A DNA stretch of 64,000 nt from Protula sp. h YS-2021 (taxonomy: Eukaryota; Annelida; Polychaeta; Sabellida; Serpulidae): assembly GCA_949752745.1 (NCBI GenBank), contig OX457031.1, positions 5,600,849-5,664,848 on the forward strand, given 5' to 3'. The stretch's first letter is position 1. Each line of letters starts with the position of its first letter. The position numbers and the translations under genes are program-made. Shown here piece after piece: positions 12,101-21,280 of this stretch. Under the pieces are notes generated by a model. It was not told where the DNA came from, did no database searches, and was given only the letters and a program-made list of their open reading frames with translations.

Positions 12101-15100
12101 CGTCCCGATATGATGGACAAAAAAGAGGAAAAATGAAAAAGGCAAACAAGTTGTAAACGAAGAAAACGAAGCTTGGCAGAACTTAGATTTCATGTTATGA
12201 CAAGTGTGACATTAATAAAAAATCGAATACACTTTTTTTATTTTTTTATTTTTTTTATTTAATCAAACATGTATACTCCGGGCTTCCAGATTTTGGGTCG
12301 GGCTCCCAGATTTTCAGACCCGGGAGCCCGGTGGCTCCAAGTCAAAAATAGTTAAGTTCGAGCCCTGGTCCGCTAGGAGTGTCGGAGGTGAGGAGGCGCG
12401 AGGGGAGGGGACAGGGATGGTGGGAATCAGTGCTCGACATCAACATCGGTCAGCTAGGAGTGTCGGACGCAGAGGTGAGGAGGGGAGGGGGAGGGGGGAG
12501 GGACTCTGGGGATCAGTGCTCGACATCAACATCGGTCCGCTAGGAGTGTCGGAGGTGAGGAGGCGCGGGAGGAGGGGGGAGGGATTCTGGGGATCAGTGC
12601 TCGACATCAACATCGGTCCGCTAGGAGTGTCGGAAGTGAGTAGGGGAGGGGGAGGGGAGAGGGATTCTGGGGATCAGTGCTCGACATCAACATCGGTCCG
12701 CTAGGAGTATCGGAGGTGAGGAGGGGCGGGGGCGGGGGCGGTGGTGGTGGCGTAGATGGGGAAGGAGGGCAGGGATGATGGAGAAGTCGGAGTTCATTTC
12801 TGTATTTGCAGGAAGAGGTAGGATTGGTGAGGTTCATGTATGGTTGTGTGCGTGTTTACAGGGCAGGGCAGGATGGCTGGGGTTCATGTATGCTTGTGTT
12901 AACAGGGCACAGCAGGATGGCTGGGGTTCATGCATGATTGTGTTTGTTTACAGGGCACGGCAGGATGGCTGGGGTTCATGTATGCTTGTGTGTGTGTTTA
13001 CAGGGCACGGCAGGATGGCTGGGGTTCATGTATGCCTGTGTGTGTGTGTTTACAGGGCACGGTGGGATGGCTGGGGTTCATGCATGCTTGTGTGTGTGTT
13101 TACAGGGCACGGCGGGATGGCTGGGGTTCATGTGTGCTTGTGACTGTGTATACAGGGCACGGTGGGATTGCTGGGGTTCATGTATGCTTGTGTGTGTGTG
13201 TTTACAGGGCACGGCGGGATGGCTGGGGTTCATGTGTGCTTGTGTGTGTGTTTACAGGGCACGGCAGGGTGGCTGGGGTTCATGTATTCTTGTGTGTGTG
13301 TTTACAGGGCACGGCAGGATGGCTGGGGTTCATGTATGCTTGTGTGTGTGTTTACAGGGCACGGCGGGATGGCTGGGGTTCATCAGCACCATGGCGGGGC
13401 AGCTAGCCGTTGTACTGGTGGGAATGTAAGTGCAAAACTTTCTTTGATAAAACTATATTTCGGAATTTAACATCACTGATTTTGCTCGTTACATTTTACG
13501 ACTCAACATTGCTCATTTCAGAGTGTATGTTTCAGATTCGGGGCTTCAGAAGTTGCTTTTCAGTTTTTACGTTTCAGATTCTACGATGCAGATTCCAGGT
13601 TTTAGATTGTGCGTTTCAGATTCTACGGTGCAGGTTCTATGTTTCAGATTCTGCGAATCAGATTGTACGATTCAGATTCTAGGTTTCAGATTGTGCGAAT
13701 CAGATTCTACGATGCAGATTCTACGTTTCAGATTCTACGATGCAGATTCTACGTTTCAGATTCCAGGTTTTAGATTGTGCGTTTCAGATTCTACGGTGCA
13801 GGTTCTATGTTTCAGATTCTGCGAATCAGATTGTACGATTCGGTTCTGCGTTTCAAATTGTGCGAATCAGATTGTACGATTCGGTTCTGCGTTTCAGATT
13901 GTGCGAATCAGATTGTACGATTCAGATTCTAGGTTTCAGATTGTGCGAATCAGATTGTACGATTCGGTTCTGCGTTTCAGATTGTGCGAATCAGATTGTG
14001 CGATTCGGATTCTACGTTTCAGATTCGCGGACGTGTTCGCGCGCCGGATGAAGCTCTTCCTGCTCTCGCTGTTTATCGTCGGCACCGTTTCCTTCCTCGT
14101 CTTCGCCCTCATGTGTTCTAAACTGCTTCCCTTCAACATAGGTGAGTGGCTATGCGCCCAACTTGAGACGAGCAACTGTGCGCTGAATAGCAGTAACTAT
14201 GTAACGAACAGTAACCTAGTTAGCGTGTAGCAGTGAGTCGTTTCGCATGGAAAATTTGGGGAGTGACTATGCACAGGACAGTAGGCTAATGACTATGCGC
14301 TGAAAAGCGGTGAGTAGTTTGGCATCGAAAAATAGACGAGTGACTATGCATCGATCAGAAGGCGAAAAACTCTGTACCTAACAGCAAATAGGTAACTATG
14401 CGCCTAGAAGCCAGTTAGTAACTATGAACTGATGAGTGCACAGAGTCTGTCTAATGCTTTCCCATGGTAATTCCTGATCGGTTGGTCGATTAAGGGGCCA
14501 GCCATGAATTGCGTGCGCGGGTTTTCAGACCTGTCAGTGTACTGAGACCGTTTCCGGTTTCCGGTTTGCTCGATGCTCTAATAAAAAGAGTTCTATAAAT
14601 AAAACAAGTAAGTAAATAAATATGTGCTTCATCTTAAGACTTTGACCCATTGATCTGTCACCGTTGCATATTACATATAATTTCATCTCTGATTCATGTT
14701 TTATTCATGTAACATCCATGTCACACTTTGCTACAGGTCTGTTGCATCTGTTACACTTTGTTGCATCTTCAATACTTTACATCTCGGTTGTAGCTGTGCA
14801 ATGCTGCTTCTTATCTTTGTTACACCAGTATTACATTGTTACATAAATATTGCACTCCATGTTACACAGCTGTTAGGAAAGATTGTGCACGCTCTGACTG
14901 CGGTACGCATATATTATACCCAGTCAGTATTATACATCTGTTACACCATTGTCACAAATATGTTACACCACTTGTTACACCCCTGTGTCTCCTTTACAGT
15001 GGTGCTGTTCGCCGCCGACATCGTGGGTAACATGGGCGTGTTCGGCGCCACGCCGCTGTTCTTTGAGCTCGCCTGCGAGTCCGCCTACCCCGTGGCCGAG

Positions 15101-16480
15101 GGCATCACCAACACCCTCATGACGTGGCTGAACAACCTCATGGGGCTCATCTTCCTCTCCATCCTCATGATTCCCGCCACCGGTAAGTTCTTAAACCTTT
15201 GAAGTCCTCGGCAATTTCCGGAAGTGCTCGTCTTCCTCTCAATCCTCATGATCCCCGCCACCGGCAAGTTCTTAGACCTGCCAAGACCTCGGTAATTTCC
15301 GGAAGTGTTCGTCTTCCTCTTCATCCTCATGATCCCCGCCACTGGTAAGTTCTTAGACCTGCCAAGACCTCGGCAGTTTCCGGAAGTGTTCGTCTTCCTC
15401 TCCCTCCTCATGATCCCCACCACCGGTAAGTTCTTAACCCTTTGAAGACCTCGGCAATTTCCGGAAGTGCTCGTCTTCCTGTCCATCCTGATGATCCCAA
15501 CAACCAGTAAGTTCTTAAACCTGTGAAGACCTCGGCAATTTCCGGAAGTGTTCGTCTTCCTCTCCCTCCTCATGATCCCCACCACCGGTAAGTTCTTAAA
15601 CCTTTGAAGACCTCGGCAATTTCCGGAAGTACTCGTCTTCCTCTCCATCCTCATGATCCCCACCACCGGTAAGTTCTTTAACCTTTTGAAGACCTCGGTG
15701 ATTTCCGGAAGTGTTCGCCTTCCTCTCTATCCATATGATCCCGGCCACTGGTGCCTTCCATACATGGGAATCTTCCGGCTTTTACGGCTTTTTTTGCCAA
15801 ATCGACCCCGTTTCCATGTATGGTAAAATTTTCCGGCTTTTTTTCGACCCCGTTCTCATGTATGCGTTCGTTAACCCTTTGAAGACCTCGGAAGTTTCCG
15901 GAAGTGTTCGTCTTCCCCTCCATCTTCATGATCCCTGGTACCGATGCGTTTGCTGAAAACTCTAGTATTTACCTTAAGGACGGAATAAGCATAAAATGAG
16001 GCAGCTTTCTTGTAACTGAAGGGTTAATTTTTTCAAAAGCTGCATTGGTGTTCAGCGGAAAAGGTTTTTTTTCACCCGTTGTAAGTAATAATAATAAACA
16101 GCGTGAGTACAATTACCACAACAATTTAAAGAATGATAATGATAATAACAGTAATAGATACTAGTGTAGTGTACAGTATTGAGTGTACAGTATTGTCGTC
16201 GGGTGATACTGTTGGCAGTATTGGTAATTGTAACAATGAAAATTAAGTACTGGGGCGAGGTACGAGGTATACATTTTTACAGGAAGTGCTCACGTTTTAA
16301 AGCCGTTTTGTTTCAGGCACGGCGTGGACAAACTGGTGTCTGACGGGTGCCGTAGGCATATGCGTACCTGTCTTTGTATTCTACCGGGAGCGCTACGCCA
16401 GGCTCGATATAGACTCGCACACACAGCAGCAGCAACGCCCCCAGGCGGTCATCACCGTCATTAATGACTACCCTTCTTAG
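6163..16480 (+). CDS. SLC49A4: SLC49A4 (DIRC2) orthologue, seven C-terminal exons
   Basis: Exons: 6163-6236, 9800-9929, 10310-10418, 13358-13425, 14023-14141, 15000-15182, 16317-16480 (stop). Every boundary is AG/GT and all phases join in one frame, giving 281 residues. Landmarks match the human DIRC2 C-terminal half as I recall it: SHIKSCI (human AHIKDRI), RYPSKPRFPPTL, LPYAISGGVLGCWGSVLDIN, AGWLGF, RFAD-like IFADVFARRMKLFLL, PLFFELACESAYPVAEGIT, NWCLTGAVG, and a final YRERYARLDID. This is the second six-helix half of a major facilitator transporter. The mammalian protein sits in lysosomes, and vitamin B6 export has been reported for it. The N-terminal ~200 residues are not visible and may be in or beyond the N gap. 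Unusually, nearly every splice junction is embedded in its own tandem array, so the true donor or acceptor copy used is ambiguous in several places. Confidence 0.92.
6178..8060. repeat. Minisatellite built from exon 6163-6236 end plus its splice donor (about 16 copies)
   Basis: Unit about 113-133 bp: the exon segment GTGATCACACGATTAGTCAC ... GCGCTACATGTACATRG, then the donor GTGAGTG, then a variable G-rich block (potential G-quadruplex). Unit starts lie near 6178, 6297, 6427, 6545, 6661, 6774, 6887, 7010, 7131, 7262, 7378, 7497, 7630, 7752, 7865 and 7990. Nearly every unit keeps an intact GT donor after the copied exon end. Confidence 0.95.
8061..8879. other. Intron sequence between two junction arrays
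   Basis: Degenerate G-rich repeats to about 8320, then AT-rich unique DNA. At 8700-8870 a short internally repeated stretch contains several copies of a TTTTTAAAATAAGGAT-like motif in both orientations. No exon recognised. Confidence 0.5.
8880..9799. repeat. 44-bp minisatellite built from the splice acceptor and exon start of exon 9800-9929 (about 20 copies)
   Basis: Unit: GTATATTTTGTTCATGTTTACAG (intron end) then ACTTGGCTCTGTGC (first 14 exon bases) then ATTCCCC. The last copy runs into the real exon at 9800. The unit has no plus-strand stop in any frame; because 44 is not a multiple of three, one long open frame cycles through all three readings. Confidence 0.95.
10360..12740. repeat. Minisatellite built from exon 10310-10418 end plus its donor (about 6 copies, split by a hAT element)
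   Basis: Unit about 75-85 bp: GGATCAGTGCTCGACATCAA ... CCGCTAGGAGTGTCGGAG then donor GTGAGG and a G-rich spacer. Copies start near 10376 (the true exon end), 10456 (interrupted at 10488 and resumed at 12368), 12426, 12513, 12592 and 12672. Confidence 0.93.
10488..12367. mobile_element. Non-autonomous hAT-type DNA transposon, 1,880 bp
   Basis: Ends are inverted: CAGGGCTCGAA at 10488 and its reverse complement ending TTCGAGCCCTG at 12367. Both ends continue into imperfect inverted GGGAGCCCG/CGGGCTCCC palindromes. It is flanked by a perfect 8-bp duplication GTCCGCTA (10480-10487 and 12368-12375), as expected for hAT. The interior has no transposase and holds 3-4 degenerate repeats of about 180 bp (11150-11780) sharing GAGATATCGCGT and CAAAAATTCAATT. 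It sits inside the second unit of the exon-donor minisatellite, so it inserted after that array formed. Confidence 0.93.
12810..13357. repeat. About 50-bp minisatellite built from the acceptor and start of exon 13358-13425 (about 11 copies)
   Basis: Unit: GTGTGTGTTTACAG (intron end), GGCACGGCGGGATGGCTGGG (exon start) and TTCATGTATGCTT. Acceptor copies lie near 12857, 12902, 12953, 13002, 13055, 13103, 13155, 13207, 13257, 13306 and 13357. The final one leads into the real exon. Confidence 0.93.
13525..14022. repeat. 12-25-bp tandem array of TTTCAGATT built on the acceptor of exon 14023-14141
   Basis: Dozens of short units of the form TTTCAGATTCTACG or GTGCGAATCAGATTGTACGA. Each carries a CAG acceptor-like triplet and the first exon bases ATT. 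The last unit is the real acceptor at 14021-14022. Confidence 0.9.
14142..14440. repeat. Degenerate array starting at the donor of exon 14023-14141
   Basis: Diverged copies of a roughly 40-60-bp unit, GTGAGTGGCTATGCGC followed by an AGCAGTAACTATG-like part, begin exactly at the splice donor at 14142. Several GTGAGT or GTGACT words recur. Confidence 0.6.
14690..14999. repeat. Degenerate TTGTTACAC array ending at the acceptor of exon 15000-15182
   Basis: Many variants of TTGTTACAC, TGTTACATC and ACACCT, spaced 10-25 bp apart, run up to the acceptor CTCCTTTACAG at 14999. Confidence 0.55.
15150..15960. repeat. About 78-bp minisatellite built from exon 15000-15182 end plus its donor (about 9 copies)
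   Basis: Unit: CTCGTCTTCCTCTCCATCCT, CATGATCCCCGCCACCG, then donor GTAAGTTC, then TTGAAGACCTCGGCAATTTC and CGGAAGTG. Copies start near 15150 (true exon end), 15229, 15307, 15388, 15468, 15548, 15630, 15710 and 15905. Most keep GTAAGTTC intact. Two units (15725-15860) are disrupted. Confidence 0.93.
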
Positions 16481-16501
16481 GTTGAATATGGCAGATTAGG
16501 T

Positions 16502-16855
16502 TTGGGGGCCATCTATAAACTATACGTATGCACGGGGATGTCGGGGGGGGGGGGGGGGTAGGGGTGGTGACGTCACACATTTTACGTATATGATTGGAGA
16601 GAGGACGGTGTTTGAAGGAGGGGGTGACGCCAGACATTTCGATTACATTATTGGAGGAGCGCTGTGTGCTCCAGGAGGGAGGGGGAGGTCGTCACATTTT
16701 GCGTGCATTACTGGAGGACTGTGTATGAAGGGGGTGACGTCACACATTTTGTGTACTTTAGTGGAGGAGGACTATGTGTGAGGGGATGAATGGAAGGGGG
16801 AGGGAGGTCAAAGGCCGGAAGTGCTGTGTGCGTCGTTTATGGATGACCCCTTACT
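16502..16855. mobile_element. Small fold-back (MITE-like) element with internal CRE repeats
   Basis: Starts GGGGGCCATCTATAAACTAT (from about 16504) and ends with the inverted counterpart GTCGTTTATGGATGACCCC (about 16833). Between them are four roughly 55-60-bp repeats of GGGGTGACGTCACACATTTT...GGAGGA. It lies just after the SLC49A4 stop, so it may be part of the 3' UTR. The superfamily is not assigned. Confidence 0.6.
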
Positions 16856-18640
16856 CTGTATACCTCATTAATTTATAGGATTATTAGGATTTATCATCTT
16901 ATTAGGATGTATCATGGTACGTGTAGGATTTTTGTCTTTGTGTTGTGATCTGGCGTATTTCGTAATGGTCTTTGGCCTCCCATAAGCGCCTGAATCTTAA
17001 CGAAGTACGACAGGACATGACCGATCACTATTCTAACACGTTAGATAACTGAGTTGATTGGTGTCGCAGATACATGATGGCTCCTGCAAAGAAGCGCTAT
17101 TCCTGCTTCTCACATGATAAAAGTGTCGTCAGAATAAGTTCGCAATCTTTATTTTATTGTTTGATTGATTTATTTTTTATTATTATTATTATTGTCTTTT
17201 TTTTTTTTTTTTTTTTTTTGGCGAAACATTTAATAGTATTCAGTGCGGTGGGAAACATTAGATTTGAGGAGTTTGTTGTTTGAACAAACATAACTTTTAT
17301 GGAGAATACAGTTTCAGGGTAATATTTTTCTTATTATTTTAATTGCTCAAAGTTGTTAAGGATAGTTTTGGAGAAATATAATTTACTGTTCGTCAGTTGA
17401 CAAGATGGCGTCTTGATAAATTGACAAGATGGCGCCACCTGAAAGAAGAAGACCGCCGGGACGAGATTTCTGTTTATTTATTGACCTGTTTGTTTTGTTT
17501 TCTTTTTATGTTTTTTTTTTTTTTTGGCGATTGTATGAAGCGGTAACCCTGTGATGTTCTTAATGGAACCAACGACATCTTGGCTGATACATGACGATAT
17601 GACGTCATGATTGTGTGATATATATAGATGTAATTGACCATGTGTGTATCTAGTCAGTGTATTGTTAGCACTTAAAACGATAAGATTATGTCTTCATAAA
17701 TTTTATGTGTATTATAAACTCATGTCTGCATTTCAATATTTAAGCTAAACCGAAGAACTGCACGAGTGTATAATTGGGTTGGGGTGGGGGAAAGGGAAGG
17801 AGTATATTTTTAGGCGAAGTCTTTCTGTAGAATTTTGTATTTGTAATGATTTTGACAATTTTGCTTCTGCCAACATTCGATTTTTAAATGCTTTTGAAAT
17901 CTTTAAATTAAAGTTTTTAGTTTCCTTCAAACGACTTCAAAATGAATTTTTGGAGATTTTGCTGGATGTCTTAGGTCACTAAAAAGGCGTTGATGGGGAA
18001 ATTCAGTAAAGTTCGCCAGGACGTAATTGTGATATTTATTGTGACATAAAAAATCTAAATTGTTCTTTTTCTATGAAAAAAAACGGATTTTTGCATTTTG
18101 AATAAAAGCTGTAAATAAATGACGTATTCCTGTCGTTACCGTTTTAGCGGTTATTGAATTTGAATTTCATTGTCACTGTGCTGAAATTTTACAAGCTGTT
18201 TCTCTTTTTTTTTGGCGCAATACAAAAACCAAAACGTTGAAAAAAAAACAACAACAAAGAAAAGAAAAAACTCTGAAAGGTTCTGCCCAAAGCCATGAAC
18301 CTAACGCCGATGAACTCGGTTGACCCCGTGGCGGTTACTTGCATAAAGCGGTGTGTTGGAGACTTATCAGAGACCTGTATAATATTGCGTCATGGCGTGG
18401 TGCAAAACGTGTTTTTGTCGTGCGTCTCCTTGCCGGGAGAAATGGGAGGGGGTGGAGTTTTACACTCTGTTATATAGTATATAGTAACAGATTTAAGGTG
18501 CCAAAATCTACAAAAGTATTCGATGACACCATTACAAATCAGATAAGATTAATATGAAAAAAAATTTAAAAACTTAGTTCAATTAATGCAAACGACATCT
18601 GACTATCGCATATATCTAATAAATACTAAAAAAAAAAAAT
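16856..18640. other. 3' flank of SLC49A4, AT-rich, no gene seen
   Basis: T-runs at 17195-17219 and 17511-17525. AATAAAAGCTGTAAATAAAT at about 18101-18120 is a possible poly(A) signal for SLC49A4, which would imply a 1.6-kb 3' UTR. Confidence 0.4.
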
Positions 18641-18682
18641 AGATAATACTGGAAAGTAAGTTTGTACTAAAAAAGTGAAAAG

Positions 18683-19440
18683 TCAATTAAAAGCTGATGC
18701 AAAGAGATGGGACTTTAACCGTTTCTTAAATCTTTCAAACGAAGTTTCTACTCGGATTTCCTCTGGCAATTGATTCCAGAGTGACGGTCCTCTGCAACTG
18801 AATATCCGTTGACTGTATCGTACCGTGCTTGAGCGTGGAACTTTTAAGAGCATATGCCCGTCTCCAGACTTAAACTGCGAGATGGTTGGTGGAGAACAAT
18901 AAGTTATTGTAGATATTGGGGAGCTTCCCTGTGTATACATTTGAATACGAGCATAAGCGTTTTGAAAATTATCCTATTGCCCACTGGTAGCCAAGGAACG
19001 AAGCATCGGTGTTACGTGGTCATGTTTAGGTTGTTGAAGGATAATTCTGGCTGCGATGTTTTGTATTCTTTGTAATCTGCCTAGTTCTGTTTGTGGTAGC
19101 CCTAGCAGTGTTGCATTGGCGTAATCCATTCGGGACGTTACCATTGCATGAACGAGTGATTCACATGCTTCTCTAGTCATATAACGACATATTGCCGAAA
19201 TGTTTCTAAGGTGAAACATGCATGATTGGCATACAGACGATATGTGTTCATGCATCGTCAGGGAGTCATCGAAGATCACGCCAATCTTACGCGCTAATTT
19301 GGTAGGTTTCACTATCGAACTGTCAATGGTAGTTGGTTTGGATATGGGTGACTTATTAGTTTTAGGTTTGATAAACAGAACCTCTGTTTTTTCAGCGTTC
19401 AGTTTTAGCTTATTGCAGGTCATACAGTCTTTTATCTCAT
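18683..19440 (-). mobile_element. 5'-truncated CR1/L2-like LINE fragment (reverse transcriptase C-terminal part)
   Basis: Minus-strand translation gives LKLNAEKTEVLFI, IGVIFDDSLTMHEHISSVC, RYMTREACESLVHA, SRMDYANATLLGLP, LQRIQNIAARII and, after a frame change near 18960, SLWNQLPEEIR and FKKRLKSHLF. These are the standard C-terminal landmarks of non-LTR retrotransposon polymerases of the CR1/L2 kind. The catalytic core and the endonuclease are absent. Dead copy. Confidence 0.9.
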
Positions 19441-20139
19441 AAACACAGTCCTAAAATAAAACGCCAAATAATAGTAGTATTTAGGGACTCAGGTACTTCT
19501 ATTTTATTTATTTAATTCCTCTCCATTTTATATTAATCCTTTGACACTAAGGTCTGTGGGCGTTGCCGTTCTCCGACCTCACTCAGAACTTATTATCCCA
19601 TTTGTGGTGCCACAGTTTCACAAACATTGGTTTAATCGCTGCTGTTAATTCACTAGTCAAGGCAAAAGGTTTAAACATTTCACAAAAGAATTCAAAACAC
19701 ACTCCTCACAGTCATGATCTAGCATTATTAATGTCTTAAATCTGGACTTTCTTTTATAAATAGCATTTGTTATAATAACCGTTCTGATTTTTATATTTCT
19801 TCATCAAAATAGTGAGCGTTATTTTCCTACGTATTTCTGTGGCTGACATGCTCATCACTTACGCTTTATACTTTTATAAAGACTGGGCTTACCTAACAGT
19901 AAGCAAGGTAAAGTTAGAATTTCTCTGAGTGAAGATTTTAATCTAAAGTTAAATTTGTGCATAATACTTAAAACAGCAATTCTATCACCTTCAACATTCT
20001 TTATAACGGGCTTTAGCGGGCATAAAAACTACGAATGACCCAGTCAAGAGCATGTGGAAAGGCTTATGTCTAATATGAGGTGAAATTTATCGCACTTGCA
20101 CTTTCAAAATCTCCCATCCCAATACTTCAATGTGTATAT
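19441..20139. other. AT-rich intergenic DNA
   Basis: No gene. A stretch at 19658-19735 (TTTAAACATTTCACAAAAGA) resembles 38065-38110, part of the dispersed duplications in this region. Confidence 0.4.
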
Positions 20140-21280
20140 GAAAGTCATAAGTATAAGCCAACGTGACACTGACAAAATTTTGCACGAAGCCAGATGACGA
20201 CACAGTACTGTGAAGTATCCAACAGTTAAACAGCTTTTCCGCTAAAGCAGCTTTTAAGGCACGATTGGTTGTATTTTTGTTGTAAAAAGCGATAGGCCAC
20301 GGGACTAGTGTGCTTTGTGTTGGATTCGGCCTCTTCGAAAGGCCGGTGAACTCATCTTTGCGTTTTATTCAATTCTGATTAACATCTTTACTGCAAGAGT
20401 TATTTATATCTAAAATATCTCATTTATTTTTTTTTAATATGTGACTGTTCTGCTAAAAGCCGTAATTTTATACTGCAATTAATATATAGCCTATATTTTG
20501 ACTTCCTAGCCTATGGGATTTATGGACATAAATCAGGAGAAATAGAATTATTTTGATCTATCTTCAGGTCCAATTCTATTAATCGTGAAGTCGGATAACT
20601 GAAGTCTGGTCTGTTTCTTTCACCAAATCCAATGTAACAACATTTATTTAAAGTGTATTTTTGTTCTCACTTTTGAACCCATTTCTTTTATTTTGTTTGG
20701 ACTAAGTATAAATATTGAACTTTGAGCTTATCCTTGGCTTTTAAGAGCATGCACAAAATTTTAAAAATATCTTAGTTCTCATACTTATAGGATTTGTAGG
20801 GCATATTCTAAGTAATTGGTCTAGTTGTTTTGTCTTAATTGGATAACAATGAACACTCGCCCTTTCTCTGCACGATTTCAGCCATTTTCTTGCAGGAGCC
20901 GCTGTTCTCTAGGGCACATTCTCTGTAAGTCTAGTTTCCAGTCCTCCGGTTGGATTACAATGAATGCACAAGCGCAGCCGGCGTCTTGTTGGCGCCTTTC
21001 TTACGGTAAACAACTTTGCTATTACAACTCAATAGCAGAAAAATTGCTTTTCACTGAATGCAGAAAATGGGCTTTTATTTAAGTATACAATGGAGAAAAG
21101 ATCAATTACGTTTTGATTTTAAAACATAGTTGGCCGAAAGACTCAACGGACGACAATTCTTAATTCCGTGAAAAGCAATCTCGCCCAATGGATTCGTCTT
21201 GTTGAGACAATCAGAACAAAATCAAGCACTTCATTGCCACCATGGAAGGATTGGAACCGGGAACTATGACCTCATCCCTA
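20140..21280. repeat. Segmental duplication, copy A (partner 29850-30790)
   Basis: Aligns colinearly with 29850-30790 at clearly reduced identity. Shared landmarks: CCAACGTGAYAMTGACRAAA at the start, GTAAAAAGCG/GTAAACAGCG, AATTCTG[A/C]T[T/G]AACATCTT, AAATATCTCATTT, ACTGCAATTAA, AGGAGAAATAGA, TAAGTAATYGGTCTAGTT and CGAAAGACTCAA. No coding capacity was recognised in either copy. Confidence 0.7.

Noticed and set aside
12775..13470. Open frames over the GGCACGG...TTTACAG array
   Set aside because: Repeat translation; the genuine exon is 13358-13425.
15085..15929. Minus-strand 193- and 83-residue frames
   Set aside because: Antisense of the exon-donor array of SLC49A4.
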